Shown: positions 24,348 through 33,812 of the stretch, piece after piece
How the letters are laid out: every line of letters begins with the position of its first letter
Position numbering within the stretch: the stretch's first letter is position 1
Assembly (NCBI RefSeq): GCF_023061285.1
Contig: NZ_JAKGAM010000004.1
Location: forward strand, 186,001 to 250,000
DNA length: 64,000 nt
Source of the DNA: Chromohalobacter nigrandesensis
Lineage (GTDB): Bacteria; Pseudomonadota; Gammaproteobacteria; Pseudomonadales; Halomonadaceae
Reading direction: 5' to 3'
Made by a program: the position numbers and the translations under genes
Notes under the pieces: model-generated
Seen by the model: only the letters and a program-made list of their open reading frames with translations
What the model was told of the DNA's origin: nothing
The model's database searches: none

Positions 24348-25349
24348 ATGGCTTTACTCGAAGTTTCCAATCTCGATGTGCGCTTCGCCCTGCGCCAAGG
24401 TGAGGTGCGCGCCTTGCGCGACGTCAGCTTCACGCTGGATCGTGGCGAGCGCCTGGGCATTGTCGGCGAATCCGGGGCGGGCAAATCGGTGGCCGCATTC
24501 ACGCTACTCAACCTCATCGCCAAACCGGGATATATCGCCGGTGGCAGCATTCGCTTCGAGGGTAATGATCTGGCGCGAATGTCGGCACGCGATCTGCGTC
24601 GTGTGCGCGGCAACCGGATCTCGATGATCTTTCAGGATCCGATGATGACGCTTAATCCCGTGCTTTCCATCGGCGAGCAGATGGTCGAGAGCCTGAAGGC
24701 GCATCGACGCATCTCGACACGCGAAGCGCGCGCCATTGCACTACACAAGCTCAAGCAGGTGTATATCCCCTCGCCGGAAACACGTCTGGACCAGTATCCT
24801 CACGAGCTTTCCGGGGGCATGCGTCAGCGCATCATCATCGCGATCGCGCTCCTGCTGGACCCGGACATCATCGTCGCTGACGAGCCCACCACGGCGTTGG
24901 ATGTCACGATTCAAGCCGAGATCATGACCTTGCTGCGCGAGCTGTGCGAGAAGCACAACGTGGGGCTGGTGTTGATCACCCACGACTTGGGGGTGGTCAG
25001 CCAGATGACCCAGCGCACATTGGTCATGTACGCCGGACGCGTCATCGAGCAGGGGCCGACGCGTGAGATCATCAACGATGCCCAGCACCCTTACACGCAG
25101 GGCTTGCTCAATGCCCTGCCGCAGATGACCACGCCAGGCAGCCGGCTCAATCAGATTCCCGGCTCGATGCCCGCATTATCCAATACGCCGAGTGGCTGCG
25201 CTTTCCATCCGCGTTGCCAATATCGTTACGACGCTTCGGGACAACCGCGCCGCGATTGCCTCGAAGAGGTCCCCGAGTTCGTTACCTCGGGAAATTGCGA
25301 CGTTGCGTGCCACATGGTGCGTGACATGCTCGCCAAGGAGGCCTCATGA
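24348..25349 (+). CDS. ABC importer ATPase (DppD family)
   Basis: 333 residues. Walker A GESGAGKSV, ABC signature LSGGMRQR, Walker B IIVADEPTTALDV and H-loop LITHDLGVV are all intact. The C-terminal oligopeptide-transporter extension contains GCAFHPRCQYRYD, with the cysteine pattern seen in DppD/OppD proteins. Start 24348 (MALLEVSNLD) is chosen over a longer reading that overlaps the DppC gene. The stop overlaps the start of the partner ATPase by 4 bases. Confidence 0.93.
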   Translation: MALLEVSNLDVRFALRQGEVRALRDVSFTLDRGERLGIVGESGAGKSVAAFTLLNLIAKPGYIAGGSIRFEGNDLARMSARDLRRVRGNRISMIFQDPMMTLNPVLSIGEQMVESLKAHRRISTREARAIALHKLKQVYIPSPETRLDQYPHELSGGMRQRIIIAIALLLDPDIIVADEPTTALDVTIQAEIMTLLRELCEKHNVGLVLITHDLGVVSQMTQRTLVMYAGRVIEQGPTREIINDAQHPYTQGLLNALPQMTTPGSRLNQIPGSMPALSNTPSGCAFHPRCQYRYDASGQPRRDCLEEVPEFVTSGNCDVACHMVRDMLAKEAS

Positions 25350-26410
25350 ATGCCGTTGCCGCCCAGCCCTCTCCCGCGACTACGTCACAGAACCGCGCTG
25401 AGGCCGAGTCTTTGCTGGAAATTCGCGGATTGTACAAGCATTTCCCGTTGGCCGACGGGTTTCTCGAACAGTTGCACTTCGAAAAAGGTCGCCTGGTGCG
25501 GCGCAATGAGCAGGTGCATGCCATCAACGGTGTCGACCTCAGCGTTCAACGGGGCGAGGCCTTGTGCGTGGTCGGCGAATCCGGCTGTGGCAAATCCACC
25601 GTGGCGCGCCTGGTCATGGGGCTACTGTCGCCCAGCGCAGGGGAAATTAGTTATGCCGGACAGCGCATCGATAACATGCGTGGCAAGCGGCTACTGCCCT
25701 ATCGTCAGCGCATGCAGATGATCTTCCAGAACCCGTATGCCTCGCTTAACCCACGCATGACGATTCAACAGACGCTGGAAGAGCCCCTGCGCTTTCATCA
25801 CCCCGACTGGACGACACCCCAGGTCCAGGACAAAGTGGCCGACGTGATGGCGTCGGTAGGCATCGATCCGGAATGGGGCAAGCGTTTCGGGCACGAGTTT
25901 TCCGGTGGTCAGCGCCAGCGGATCGCGATTGCCCGGGCGTTGGCCGTCGACCCCGAGTTCATCGTCGCCGACGAACCCATCTCAGCGCTCGATGTGTCGA
26001 TCCAGGCGCAGGTGCTCAATCTGCTGATGGACGCCCAGGCCGAACGCCACTTGACCTATCTTTTCATTACCCATGACTTGGCGGTCGTCGAGCACTTCGG
26101 CACGCGTGTGGCGGTCATGTACCTGGGCACGGTGTGTGAGCTGGCCGATACGCGTTCGCTGTTCGCGAGGCCCAAGCACCCTTATACGCAAGCATTGCTC
26201 TCGGCGATCCCGCGTCTCGACGATGACCGCCCCGAGCACGTACGCCTTTCCGGCGAGGTGCCTACACCGGTCCACCTTCCTTCGGGCTGCGTCTTTCATG
26301 GCCGCTGCCCGCACGCCATGGAGCGCTGTCGCCAGGAAGTACCCCAGCTTATCGTCGCTGACGATGGCAACCAGGTGGCGTGTCATGCGGTCGAGGAAGG
26401 CCGACTCTGA
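25346..26410 (+). CDS. ABC importer ATPase (DppF family)
   Basis: 354 residues. Walker A GESGCGKST, signature FSGGQRQRIAIARAL, Walker B FIVADEPISALDV and H-loop FITHDLAVV are intact. An insertion around residues 35-55 (LEQLHFEKGRLVRRNEQ) and the C-terminal GCVFHGRCPHAMERC cysteine motif are usual for DppF. It forms the heterodimeric ATPase pair with the preceding gene and is last in the transporter operon. Confidence 0.93.
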   Translation: MNAVAAQPSPATTSQNRAEAESLLEIRGLYKHFPLADGFLEQLHFEKGRLVRRNEQVHAINGVDLSVQRGEALCVVGESGCGKSTVARLVMGLLSPSAGEISYAGQRIDNMRGKRLLPYRQRMQMIFQNPYASLNPRMTIQQTLEEPLRFHHPDWTTPQVQDKVADVMASVGIDPEWGKRFGHEFSGGQRQRIAIARALAVDPEFIVADEPISALDVSIQAQVLNLLMDAQAERHLTYLFITHDLAVVEHFGTRVAVMYLGTVCELADTRSLFARPKHPYTQALLSAIPRLDDDRPEHVRLSGEVPTPVHLPSGCVFHGRCPHAMERCRQEVPQLIVADDGNQVACHAVEEGRL

Positions 26411-26478
26411 ACGCAATGTGGAGAAACAAACGTGCAGCGTCCCGATCACCTACGCGTGACGGGGCGCCGCCATGCGAT

Positions 26479-26504
26479 GCCGCACGCCTCGGCTGGCGTG
26501 CGGC
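26479..26504. terminator. GC-rich hairpin between the importer operon and the LysR gene
   Basis: Ten-base stem GCCGCACGCC/GGCGTGCGGC with a 6-base loop; no T run follows. It may weakly terminate or stabilise the end of the transporter mRNA. It lies 28 bases before the LysR start. Confidence 0.5.
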
Positions 26505-26531
26505 GTCAACGATGATGGATGGCGTCTGACA

Positions 26532-27449
26532 ATGGAAATTCGCTGGCTCGAAGACTTTATCGTGCTGGCCAGGGAACGCCATTTTTCCCGGGCCGCCGAT
26601 GCCCAGCACGTGACCCAACCGACTTTCTCGCGGCGTATCAAGTTGCTCGAGGAGGAAATGGGAACCACCTTGATCAATCGCCAAACGCTACCGTTGAGCC
26701 TGACGCCCGCCGGCGAGGAGTTTCTAGCGCTTTGCGAGCAGATTACCGAGCGTGTGCGACTGACGCGTGACCGTTTGCAGTCGATTGCCGCCGACGAAGC
26801 TCGGCGTATCCTGCTAGCCGCGCCGCAGAGTCTGGTGTCGAATTTCCTGCCCGATTGGCTCGACCAGCATGCCCTGACACCGGCGATATCGCCCTACTTG
26901 CGCGCCACGAGCTGGTTGATCAGCGATTACCTGCATGGACTGGAACGCGGCGAATGTGATTTGGCGCTATTGTACTGGCCGCGTGGTCGCATTGCCCTCG
27001 ATCTTGAAATGAGCGAGCTTGAATACCTGAATCTTGGCGAAGAGCGACTCGTTCCGGTCAGCGCCCCCGATACCGAGGGGCATCCGCGTTTCACCTTGCC
27101 GGGAACGCGCCGCCAGCCCCAACCGCTGATCGCCTTTCATCCACGCGGTTTGATGGCAGCCGCGCTCGAGGCACACCTCAGCCGCCAGCCGGACGCCGTC
27201 TACCTGAACACGCTCAATGAAAGTGTGCAGGCCACCAATATTCGCGAACTGGTGATACAAGGCTACGGGCTTGGATGGTTGCCGCAACGCAGTGTGACCA
27301 CGCCGATGGCCAATGGCGAATTGGTGCGCGCTGGCGACGAGCGCTGGGATGTCCCGCTGGATCTGCGCTTGTACGCACGCAAGGATTCACGTCACCCCGG
27401 TTTACCAAGTTTATGGCAACAACTCGAGGCAACGTATGGCCGTGTCTGA
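26532..27449 (+). CDS. LysR-family regulator beside the ABC importer
   Basis: 305 residues. The N-terminal winged helix (MEIRWLEDFIVLARERHFSR, then QHVTQPTFSRRIKLLE) is intact and is followed by the linker helix and a substrate-binding-like effector domain. It has the same orientation as the importer operon, 121 bases downstream, and may control it. The protein at 57576-58493 belongs to the same subgroup (WLEDF, RHVTQPAFSRRI). Start 26532 follows the family pattern; the longer frame is not supported. The effector is unknown. Confidence 0.88.
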   Translation: MEIRWLEDFIVLARERHFSRAADAQHVTQPTFSRRIKLLEEEMGTTLINRQTLPLSLTPAGEEFLALCEQITERVRLTRDRLQSIAADEARRILLAAPQSLVSNFLPDWLDQHALTPAISPYLRATSWLISDYLHGLERGECDLALLYWPRGRIALDLEMSELEYLNLGEERLVPVSAPDTEGHPRFTLPGTRRQPQPLIAFHPRGLMAAALEAHLSRQPDAVYLNTLNESVQATNIRELVIQGYGLGWLPQRSVTTPMANGELVRAGDERWDVPLDLRLYARKDSRHPGLPSLWQQLEATYGRV

Positions 27450-27612
27450 AGGGCACTTGCCGAGCAAACGCAACGCGTTAGGCACTGCCTTACAACGCGT
27501 AAACTGTAAGCCAGCCCGGTCCGTCTTTCGCCGATTTTGTCTTGTCTGTCCTTCGCTCGCCGACTTTGCAGACAGCGCCTAAGCTACAGATAGATTCGCA
27601 AGAGCCTAACCG

Positions 27613-28641
27613 ATGTCACGCACGCTGTTTTCCGCCGATTTTTGCGCGCCACGAGGACTGGGTAATCGCCACGTGCAGACCCTGTTACCCCGCTTTCGTC
27701 GTCTTCCCCCACTGGCGCGCGAAACGGAAATCATTAATCTACCCGATGGCGATTTCGTCGAGCTGGCCTGGGCCCAGCCGGCTCCCACACGAGCGGACGC
27801 ACCGGTATTCGTGCTGTTCCATGGTTTGGAAGGCTCGTTCGACTCCCCGTATGCACGCGAATTGATGCGCGCGGCGAGTGAGATGGGCTGGCGGGCGGTA
27901 CTGATGCATTTTCGTGGCTGTGGACAGGCGCCCAACCGGCTTGCCCGGGCCTATCATTCGGGCGATACGGCGGATGCTTATTGGGTCATCGGGCAGCTGG
28001 CGCTGCGTTATCCACGTGCCATCAAGGTGGCGGCCGGTGTCTCGCTGGGCGGTAACATGCTTCTCAAGTTGGTCGCCGAGCAAGGTGGCGACGGTCTCGA
28101 TCTGGCCGGGGCCATCGCCATCAGTGCACCACTCGATCTGGCGGCCAGCGCCGATGCCCTCAATCGTGGCTTTGCCCGCGTCTATCAGCGTCATCTGCTC
28201 AACGCCCTCAAACGCAAGATCACCACCAAGCTGGCGGCCGGCCCCTTGCCGATTACGCTCAATGCACGACAGCTCGCGGGCCTGGAGACATTCTGGGCAT
28301 ACGACAACGCGGTGACGGCGCCTTTGCACGGCTTTCAATCGGCCAGTGACTATTACCGGCGCGCTTCCGCCGGTCGCCTGCTGGGCGACATAGAACTGCC
28401 GACCCTGATACTGCACGCCGCAGACGATCCTTTCATGCCCGCCGACCTATTCTCGCGATTGCCGGCCCCGGCCGATGCCGTGCGCCTGGAAATCGCCCGC
28501 CAAGGCGGGCATGTCGGTTTCGTCGAGTCACGCCAGGGCCAACTTGGCTCCTGGCTGGCGCGGCGTGTTGCAGGGCAACTGGAATGCTGGGCTGCGCACC
28601 TGGTGCTGCATCGCTCGCTGGCGGCAGGACCCAACGGTTGA
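27613..28641 (+). CDS. YheT-family alpha/beta hydrolase
   Basis: 342 residues. Family landmarks are GNRHVQTLLP near the start, LFHGLEGS (oxyanion region), MHFRGCG, the nucleophile elbow GVSLGGNML, the acid in LHAADDPFMP and the catalytic histidine in GGHVGFVES. YheT proteins are cytoplasmic putative esterases or acyltransferases of unsettled substrate. It stands alone between the LysR gene and convergent msrA. Confidence 0.9.
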   Translation: MSRTLFSADFCAPRGLGNRHVQTLLPRFRRLPPLARETEIINLPDGDFVELAWAQPAPTRADAPVFVLFHGLEGSFDSPYARELMRAASEMGWRAVLMHFRGCGQAPNRLARAYHSGDTADAYWVIGQLALRYPRAIKVAAGVSLGGNMLLKLVAEQGGDGLDLAGAIAISAPLDLAASADALNRGFARVYQRHLLNALKRKITTKLAAGPLPITLNARQLAGLETFWAYDNAVTAPLHGFQSASDYYRRASAGRLLGDIELPTLILHAADDPFMPADLFSRLPAPADAVRLEIARQGGHVGFVESRQGQLGSWLARRVAGQLECWAAHLVLHRSLAAGPNG

Positions 28642-28673
28642 TGCGCGTCGACTGTTAGAAGAGGTCTGGCGCT

Positions 28674-29309
28674 TTATGTCACCGGGCAGGCCACCCCCGT
28701 GCCCTTGAGGCCGCAATACCCCGCCGGGTTCTTGGCTAGGTACTGCTGGTGATACTCTTCCGCATAGTAAAAGGTCTCGAGTGGTGCGACTTCAGTGGTG
28801 ACATGCCCCAAGTCTTGCTGACGAAGGGCATGGTCGTATTCCTGCAAGCTTTTGTCGACGAGCGGGCGCTGTAGCTCATCCGTGGTGTAGATGACGCTCC
28901 GGTACTGGCTGCCGATGTCGTTGCCCTGGCGCATGCCCTGCGTCGGATCGTGCGCTTCCCAGAAAGCACGCAACAATTCCGGCAGGCCGATTTCAGTGGG
29001 ATCGAACACCACGTAGACCACCTCGGCATGGCCGGTGTGTCCGCTGCAGGTTTCCTCGTAGGTCGGATTGGGCGTATAACCACCGGCATAGCCTGCCGCC
29101 GTTACATAGACGCCCGGCATCTCCCAGAACAGACGCTCGGCACCCCAGAAACAACCAAGCCCCAGCACGACTTCTTCATGTCCCTCGGGAAACGGGGGCA
29201 ACATCGAACGGCCGTTGACATAATGGGTGCCGCTGATACGTAGGGGTGTCTCACGCCCCTTGAGTGCCGTTTCTGGCGTGGGAAGCTCGAGCGATTCTTG
29301 TGACAACAT
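28674..29309 (-). CDS. msrA: Peptide methionine (S)-S-oxide reductase MsrA
   Basis: 211 residues. It repairs oxidised methionine (S form) in proteins. The active-site motif [11 protein letters not shown] is intact, and the C-terminal [10 protein letters not shown] carries a likely resolving cysteine. An N-terminal extension of about 45 residues before the catalytic domain ([13 protein letters not shown]) is typical of the longer E. coli-like form. Start 29309 ([10 protein letters not shown]) is supported by family length; the frame further upstream overlaps the divergent YchJ gene. Confidence 0.95.
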   Translation of the reverse strand: MLSQESLELPTPETALKGRETPLRISGTHYVNGRSMLPPFPEGHEEVVLGLGCFWGAERLFWEMPGVYVTAAGYAGGYTPNPTYEETCSGHTGHAEVVYVVFDPTEIGLPELLRAFWEAHDPTQGMRQGNDIGSQYRSVIYTTDELQRPLVDKSLQEYDHALRQQDLGHVTTEVAPLETFYYAEEYHQQYLAKNPAGYCGLKGTGVACPVT

Positions 29310-29323
29310 AGGGAAAATCTCGC

Positions 29324-29803
29324 ATGACAATGAGTATAAAAGCGTCCGATATCTGCCCCTGTGGGCAGTCACGGCGCTTCGATGAATGCTGTGCGCCGAT
29401 CCATGAGGAGCCAAGCCGCGCGAGGACACCCGAGGCGCTGATGCGAGCACGCTATAGCGCCTTCGCGCGCGATGCGTACGACGCGTTGATCGCTACCTGG
29501 GATCCCGCCACATGCCCCACTCGCGACTCACTGGCCAGGAGCGAGGCACGCTGGCTGAAGCTGATCGTCCATGACAGCACCCAACAAGGCGAGAAAGGCA
29601 CGGTGACGTTCAGTGCCGATTTCATCGACGCCGATGGCTTTCAGCGTCTTACCGAGACCAGCCGCTTTCGGTTCGCCACTCATGCCGACCAGTGGTTCTA
29701 TATCGACGGCGACGCCCAATGGCGTCGCCTCGATATCGGTCGCAATGCCGCGTGTCCCTGCGGCAGTGGCCTCAAGGCGAAGCGCTGCTGCGCCCGAGGC
29801 TGA
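29324..29803 (+). CDS. YchJ-family protein with two SEC-C-type zinc motifs
   Basis: 159 residues. An N-terminal [13 protein letters not shown] and a C-terminal [16 protein letters not shown] are metal-binding SEC-C motifs, with an NTF2-like middle domain ([20 protein letters not shown]). The role of the family is unknown. A second ATG two codons on is possible. It is divergent from msrA with a short gap of 14 bases, and its last 32 bases overlap the end of tamB on the opposite strand. Confidence 0.9.
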   Translation: MTMSIKASDICPCGQSRRFDECCAPIHEEPSRARTPEALMRARYSAFARDAYDALIATWDPATCPTRDSLARSEARWLKLIVHDSTQQGEKGTVTFSADFIDADGFQRLTETSRFRFATHADQWFYIDGDAQWRRLDIGRNAACPCGSGLKAKRCCARG

Positions 29804-32800
29804 AGGTATAGATCAAGTCGAGTGCTTGAGCCGCGCCGGATACCGCTTCCAGATACAGGTTCTGGATCAGTCGATAGCGCAGTGTCAGCTCGGCGATGGG
29901 GGAGAAAATGCCAACGCCGTAGCCAACTTTCAAGTCATCGAAGATATAGCCACTGACGACGACCTGACTATCCTCGCCCGAGCCCGAGGTGTCGAGACTT
30001 AAATCGTCGACCCCGAAGGCCTGGCCGAGCTGGCCTACGGCACGCCCGCTCTGCGATAGCGAGAGCCCGATCAGCGCCGAGGTCAGCGCCCCATCGCCAC
30101 CGTCGTCGCCCGGTGCGCGGCCTCTGAGCAGATAAGAAAGAGCCCGGCTTTCCGACATCGCGGGTTCCGAGAAGATGCTTAGTTGCGGATTCTCCGCACG
30201 GCCCGTGACGCGTAGCCCTGCGGTCACGTCGTCCTCGATGGTATCGGGGTTGCGAATCGCCTCGAACTGTAGACGCGGCTGGGACGCCGGCCCGCTGAAC
30301 AGAATCTGCCCCTGGCGAATGATCAGATCCTGTCCGAACGCGGTATAACTGCCATCGACCAGGTTGACATTGCCGAACAACTGCACAGGGCCGCTACCCT
30401 GGCGTACTTCGAGCTGGCCTTCCAACTGCGACTCGAGGCCATAGGCTTCCAGGCTCATGTCCGGACCGAGATGCAGCATGACGCTGATATCCAGTGCCAT
30501 GCCGGCGTCGGATAGCGCTTGAGCCGTGGCCTCGCCCTGTTCACCCGATGCTGCGTCTTCTTGCTGGGCGGCGTCCTCTTCGCGCGTGATAATCACCTCG
30601 TCGCTGCTCGGTGCGACGGCGGAGGGCGGAATCTTGCCCACCTCCAGGCGTGCCCAGGGAACATCGACATCGCCACGCACACGCAGGCGGTCCGGATTGG
30701 CATCGACGCGCAGGTCCGGGGCGACGCGCAAACGCCCGAAGTCCGGCAGGCCGATCTCCAGCGGATCTTCCTGGCCTTCGATGCCCAGGCGTGTCTGCCA
30801 GGCCGACGGGTCCTGCCAGTCGGCTTCGCCATCCAGGTTGAGCTGCCCTTTTTCACCCGCCACGAATCCTTCGATATCGGCGCGTTGTCCAGCGAAGTCG
30901 ATGCCCAGTCGCGCATCGCGTATCGCGACGGGAATGGCCGCGCCACGGGCTTTTACGCCCTCGGCCGTCAGCTCGCCATCGAGATCGGGCTGACGCAACG
31001 TCCCGGCGAAGGTGACATCGCCGGCGAGTGACCCTTCGAGGTTGGATAAACCCTCGACGAGCGCACTATACGGCGCGAAGGCGACGTCATCGACCTGCAG
31101 GCGCCCTTCCAGGGCGGCTTCGCCCAACGGATCGTCGATGCCCAACGACAACGCCAGTTGCCCGGTGTCGCCTTGATCGAGTGTCAGGCGTGTATCGGCG
31201 CGAGATGGCGTGGCATCGAACGTCGCCGCGAGGCGGCTGTCCGGCAGTTCCCACGGGTTGCCACGAGCATCTTCACCGGTGACGTCCAGTTGGCTATCGA
31301 TCTGCCCTTCGGCATGCCACTGTTGGCCCGCCTGTTGCCAGCTCAGGTTGGCCTCGCCCTGGGTCCCGCCATCCACGTGCCAGCCCGACGGCAGTTTGTC
31401 GGCAAGCAGGTCCATGGGAACGTCGCGCAAGGCCAGTGACGCGTCGCCGGCATCGGCGGAGAGTCGCGCCTGGTCGATAAGACAGGCCTCGCCTCCCTGC
31501 TGGCGCACTAGGCAGAACGGCGAGAGCGTCACGCGTTGGGCGGCGACATCGGCATCGAAGTCCAGGGCGTCATCGAGCGCGATATCGCCGTATTCGGTCG
31601 CGAGGTCAAGCGGCGCCAGCGACCCGCGATAGCGCTGAGTGTCGGCGTCGTACTGGCCGTCGAGCGTGAGACTCGCTTGTGAAAGCGGCAAGCCGCTTCT
31701 CATCTGGGCATCGAGCCCCAGGGTGTGCTGAGATAAACGCCCCGACAGCGTAACGCTCAGGGCGTCGACACGTTGACCACCGGCCTCGAGTCCTTCGATA
31801 GACACATCGGCCTTCACGCGCGGGTCGTCGATTCCTTCGCTATACGCCTTCAGCGACAGGGATTCGAGTTGTTGCGCCTGGTAGCGTAGCGCCTCGCCGG
31901 TCAAATCGAGGTCGAGACGCGGCGATTCGAGGGAGCCCTGAGCGTCGAGGTCGCCCTGCAAGGCGCCACCGAGCCCGGGCCATAACGTGGCGAGTTGCGG
32001 TGCCTCGATGCGACTGCGCAGATCCAGACGCTGTCCGATGTTGCCTTCGGCGGTGATGCGGTTATCGCCCTGACGCAGGTCGAGTTGGTCGATCGCCCAT
32101 TGCATCTGGCTATTGCCGCTGAGCTTGGCGTTCAAGCGCAGGGCTCTGTCTTGCAAGGTGCCATCGATGGCCAACTGCGGTATACGTAGCCGCCAGCCCT
32201 GAGGCTGCATGTCGAAGCCGACGCGCGCCTGACCGTTGAGCGTCCCGTCGACGGCTTCGGTAAAAGCGCCTACGGGCAGCTTGTCGAGCTGAAGTTCGCT
32301 TTCCACCGAAAGTGCCGAGGCCCAGTCCACCTGACCGCGGCCGGTCAGGGTTCCGCCTTCGGCCTCGAGTGTGAGCGGTGCCCAGGCGAAGTGAGACGTA
32401 TCGCCACGGCCCTCGAGCGTCAAGCGACTCTTGGGGAGGCCATCGCCACGTGCCGCCAGATCGAGTGCGACCCGATAATCTTCCAGGGAGCCATCGGCGT
32501 CGAGATGCAGCGTGTCGAGCCGATAGACGGCTGTGCCTGCGCCCACGCGCTGCGCTGCCGACAGCGCGGCGGCGTCCAGACGGCTCTGCGCAGCGAGCTC
32601 AGGCGCGGTGAGCGCGCCCGCCAGCGGCCAAGTGATATCGTTGGCCTCAAGCGACAGATCGAATGGCAAGGTCGGTGCCAGCGCATCGACCTGTCCCTTC
32701 AGCGTGGCCGTGACGGGACCATTGGCGTCGAGGTCGAGCGCCAGATCGGCCAGAGAGCCATCCAGCGTCAACGTCGCTCGCTGACCGGCCAACGGAGCAC

Positions 32801-33812
32801 GTGCGATATGCGTTTCCAGACTGCCGTGGAGGGGATAATCGCCGCTCAAAGTAGCCTGCAAGGCAAGTTCCGCTTCACCGTCATCGCTGCGCACGTGCAG
32901 TCGATGAATCGCGACGTCGCTGCCTTCGGTGGACAGCGACAGCGTGGCCCGCGCTAGACGGTAGGACGTTGCGCCACGCAACTGGAAGTCGTCGATCACC
33001 AGGCTCGGGGCGCGGATGTCGAGCGGCAAGTCGATCTCGGGTAATTCAAGGCGGCGTGCGGAATCGGTATCGGATGTCTGACTATCAGCCGCCGGCACTT
33101 CTTTGGCCTCAGATGACTTATCGGTCGCGGATTCCTCGGCAGTATGACTCTCGACCGCCTGTGAAGCGGCATCGATAGTTACTGCAGGGATAGCCGGCGA
33201 TGCCATTCCTTGGGTCAGGCGCTGTCCCTCGCTCATCGGCAGGTAGAGTTGCGTTCCCTCCAAGCGTGTGGGCAGTAATGTAAGGTCGTTGCCGGAGACG
33301 CGCGCCCCGCTGGTGAAGTCATCCCATTGCAGTTGCGTGCCATCGGCCAGGTCGACGCGTACGTCCTCGAGCCCGAGGGCGCGTATCTCGATGGGGAACG
33401 GGAACCACAGCGCGGGCATGCCCCCGCCTGACGATGCATCGGTTTGGGCATCGTCGCTGGTCTCGCCAGGTGACAAGGCAATGTGCGCGCCCTTGACTTG
33501 CAGTCCCTGGAGACAGAGCTTGCCGTCCAGCAGGCAGTCATCGGCCCAGCTCAGATGCAGTCGCTCGACATCGAGGGCGAGAGTGCCGATATCGAGATGC
33601 AGACCGCGTAACGTCAGCGTGTCCAGCGGTGCTCCTTCTACCTCCTCGACCTCATACCAGCCACGCGACTGACCTTGATCGGCCAGCCACGCGGTCCCCC
33701 AAGGTGACAACGCCACCCCGAGCAACGACAACACCAGTCCCAAGAGCCACAGCGGTACGTAAATCAGTGCTCGGATCAGAATTCCGGCCCGATGGCGAAA
33801 TGCAGACGCCAC
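29772..33812 (-). CDS. tamB: Translocation and assembly module protein TamB
   Basis: 1346 residues. An N-terminal inner-membrane anchor (about 12-35) is followed by more than 1200 residues of repetitive beta-structure, which forms a lipid-conducting groove across the periplasm, and the conserved C-terminal DUF490 domain (VQLFGNVNLVDGSYTAFGQD, SYLLRGRAPGDDGG). TamB acts with the outer-membrane protein TamA in envelope lipid/protein transport. An acidic Ser/Thr-rich insert is seen near residues 225-250. The start at 33812 is GTG, with GAGGAGG just upstream, inside the 3' end of tamA (37-base overlap). Confidence 0.93.
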   Translation of the reverse strand: MASAFRHRAGILIRALIYVPLWLLGLVLSLLGVALSPWGTAWLADQGQSRGWYEVEEVEGAPLDTLTLRGLHLDIGTLALDVERLHLSWADDCLLDGKLCLQGLQVKGAHIALSPGETSDDAQTDASSGGGMPALWFPFPIEIRALGLEDVRVDLADGTQLQWDDFTSGARVSGNDLTLLPTRLEGTQLYLPMSEGQRLTQGMASPAIPAVTIDAASQAVESHTAEESATDKSSEAKEVPAADSQTSDTDSARRLELPEIDLPLDIRAPSLVIDDFQLRGATSYRLARATLSLSTEGSDVAIHRLHVRSDDGEAELALQATLSGDYPLHGSLETHIARAPLAGQRATLTLDGSLADLALDLDANGPVTATLKGQVDALAPTLPFDLSLEANDITWPLAGALTAPELAAQSRLDAAALSAAQRVGAGTAVYRLDTLHLDADGSLEDYRVALDLAARGDGLPKSRLTLEGRGDTSHFAWAPLTLEAEGGTLTGRGQVDWASALSVESELQLDKLPVGAFTEAVDGTLNGQARVGFDMQPQGWRLRIPQLAIDGTLQDRALRLNAKLSGNSQMQWAIDQLDLRQGDNRITAEGNIGQRLDLRSRIEAPQLATLWPGLGGALQGDLDAQGSLESPRLDLDLTGEALRYQAQQLESLSLKAYSEGIDDPRVKADVSIEGLEAGGQRVDALSVTLSGRLSQHTLGLDAQMRSGLPLSQASLTLDGQYDADTQRYRGSLAPLDLATEYGDIALDDALDFDADVAAQRVTLSPFCLVRQQGGEACLIDQARLSADAGDASLALRDVPMDLLADKLPSGWHVDGGTQGEANLSWQQAGQQWHAEGQIDSQLDVTGEDARGNPWELPDSRLAATFDATPSRADTRLTLDQGDTGQLALSLGIDDPLGEAALEGRLQVDDVAFAPYSALVEGLSNLEGSLAGDVTFAGTLRQPDLDGELTAEGVKARGAAIPVAIRDARLGIDFAGQRADIEGFVAGEKGQLNLDGEADWQDPSAWQTRLGIEGQEDPLEIGLPDFGRLRVAPDLRVDANPDRLRVRGDVDVPWARLEVGKIPPSAVAPSSDEVIITREEDAAQQEDAASGEQGEATAQALSDAGMALDISVMLHLGPDMSLEAYGLESQLEGQLEVRQGSGPVQLFGNVNLVDGSYTAFGQDLIIRQGQILFSGPASQPRLQFEAIRNPDTIEDDVTAGLRVTGRAENPQLSIFSEPAMSESRALSYLLRGRAPGDDGGDGALTSALIGLSLSQSGRAVGQLGQAFGVDDLSLDTSGSGEDSQVVVSGYIFDDLKVGYGVGIFSPIAELTLRYRLIQNLYLEAVSGAAQALDLIYTFSLGRSSASP

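Noticed and set aside
30519-32957. Long plus-strand ORFs opposite tamB (for example 170 and 188 residues)
   Set aside because: They lie wholly inside tamB, lack recognisable domains or ribosome sites, and arise from the codon bias of the opposite strand.
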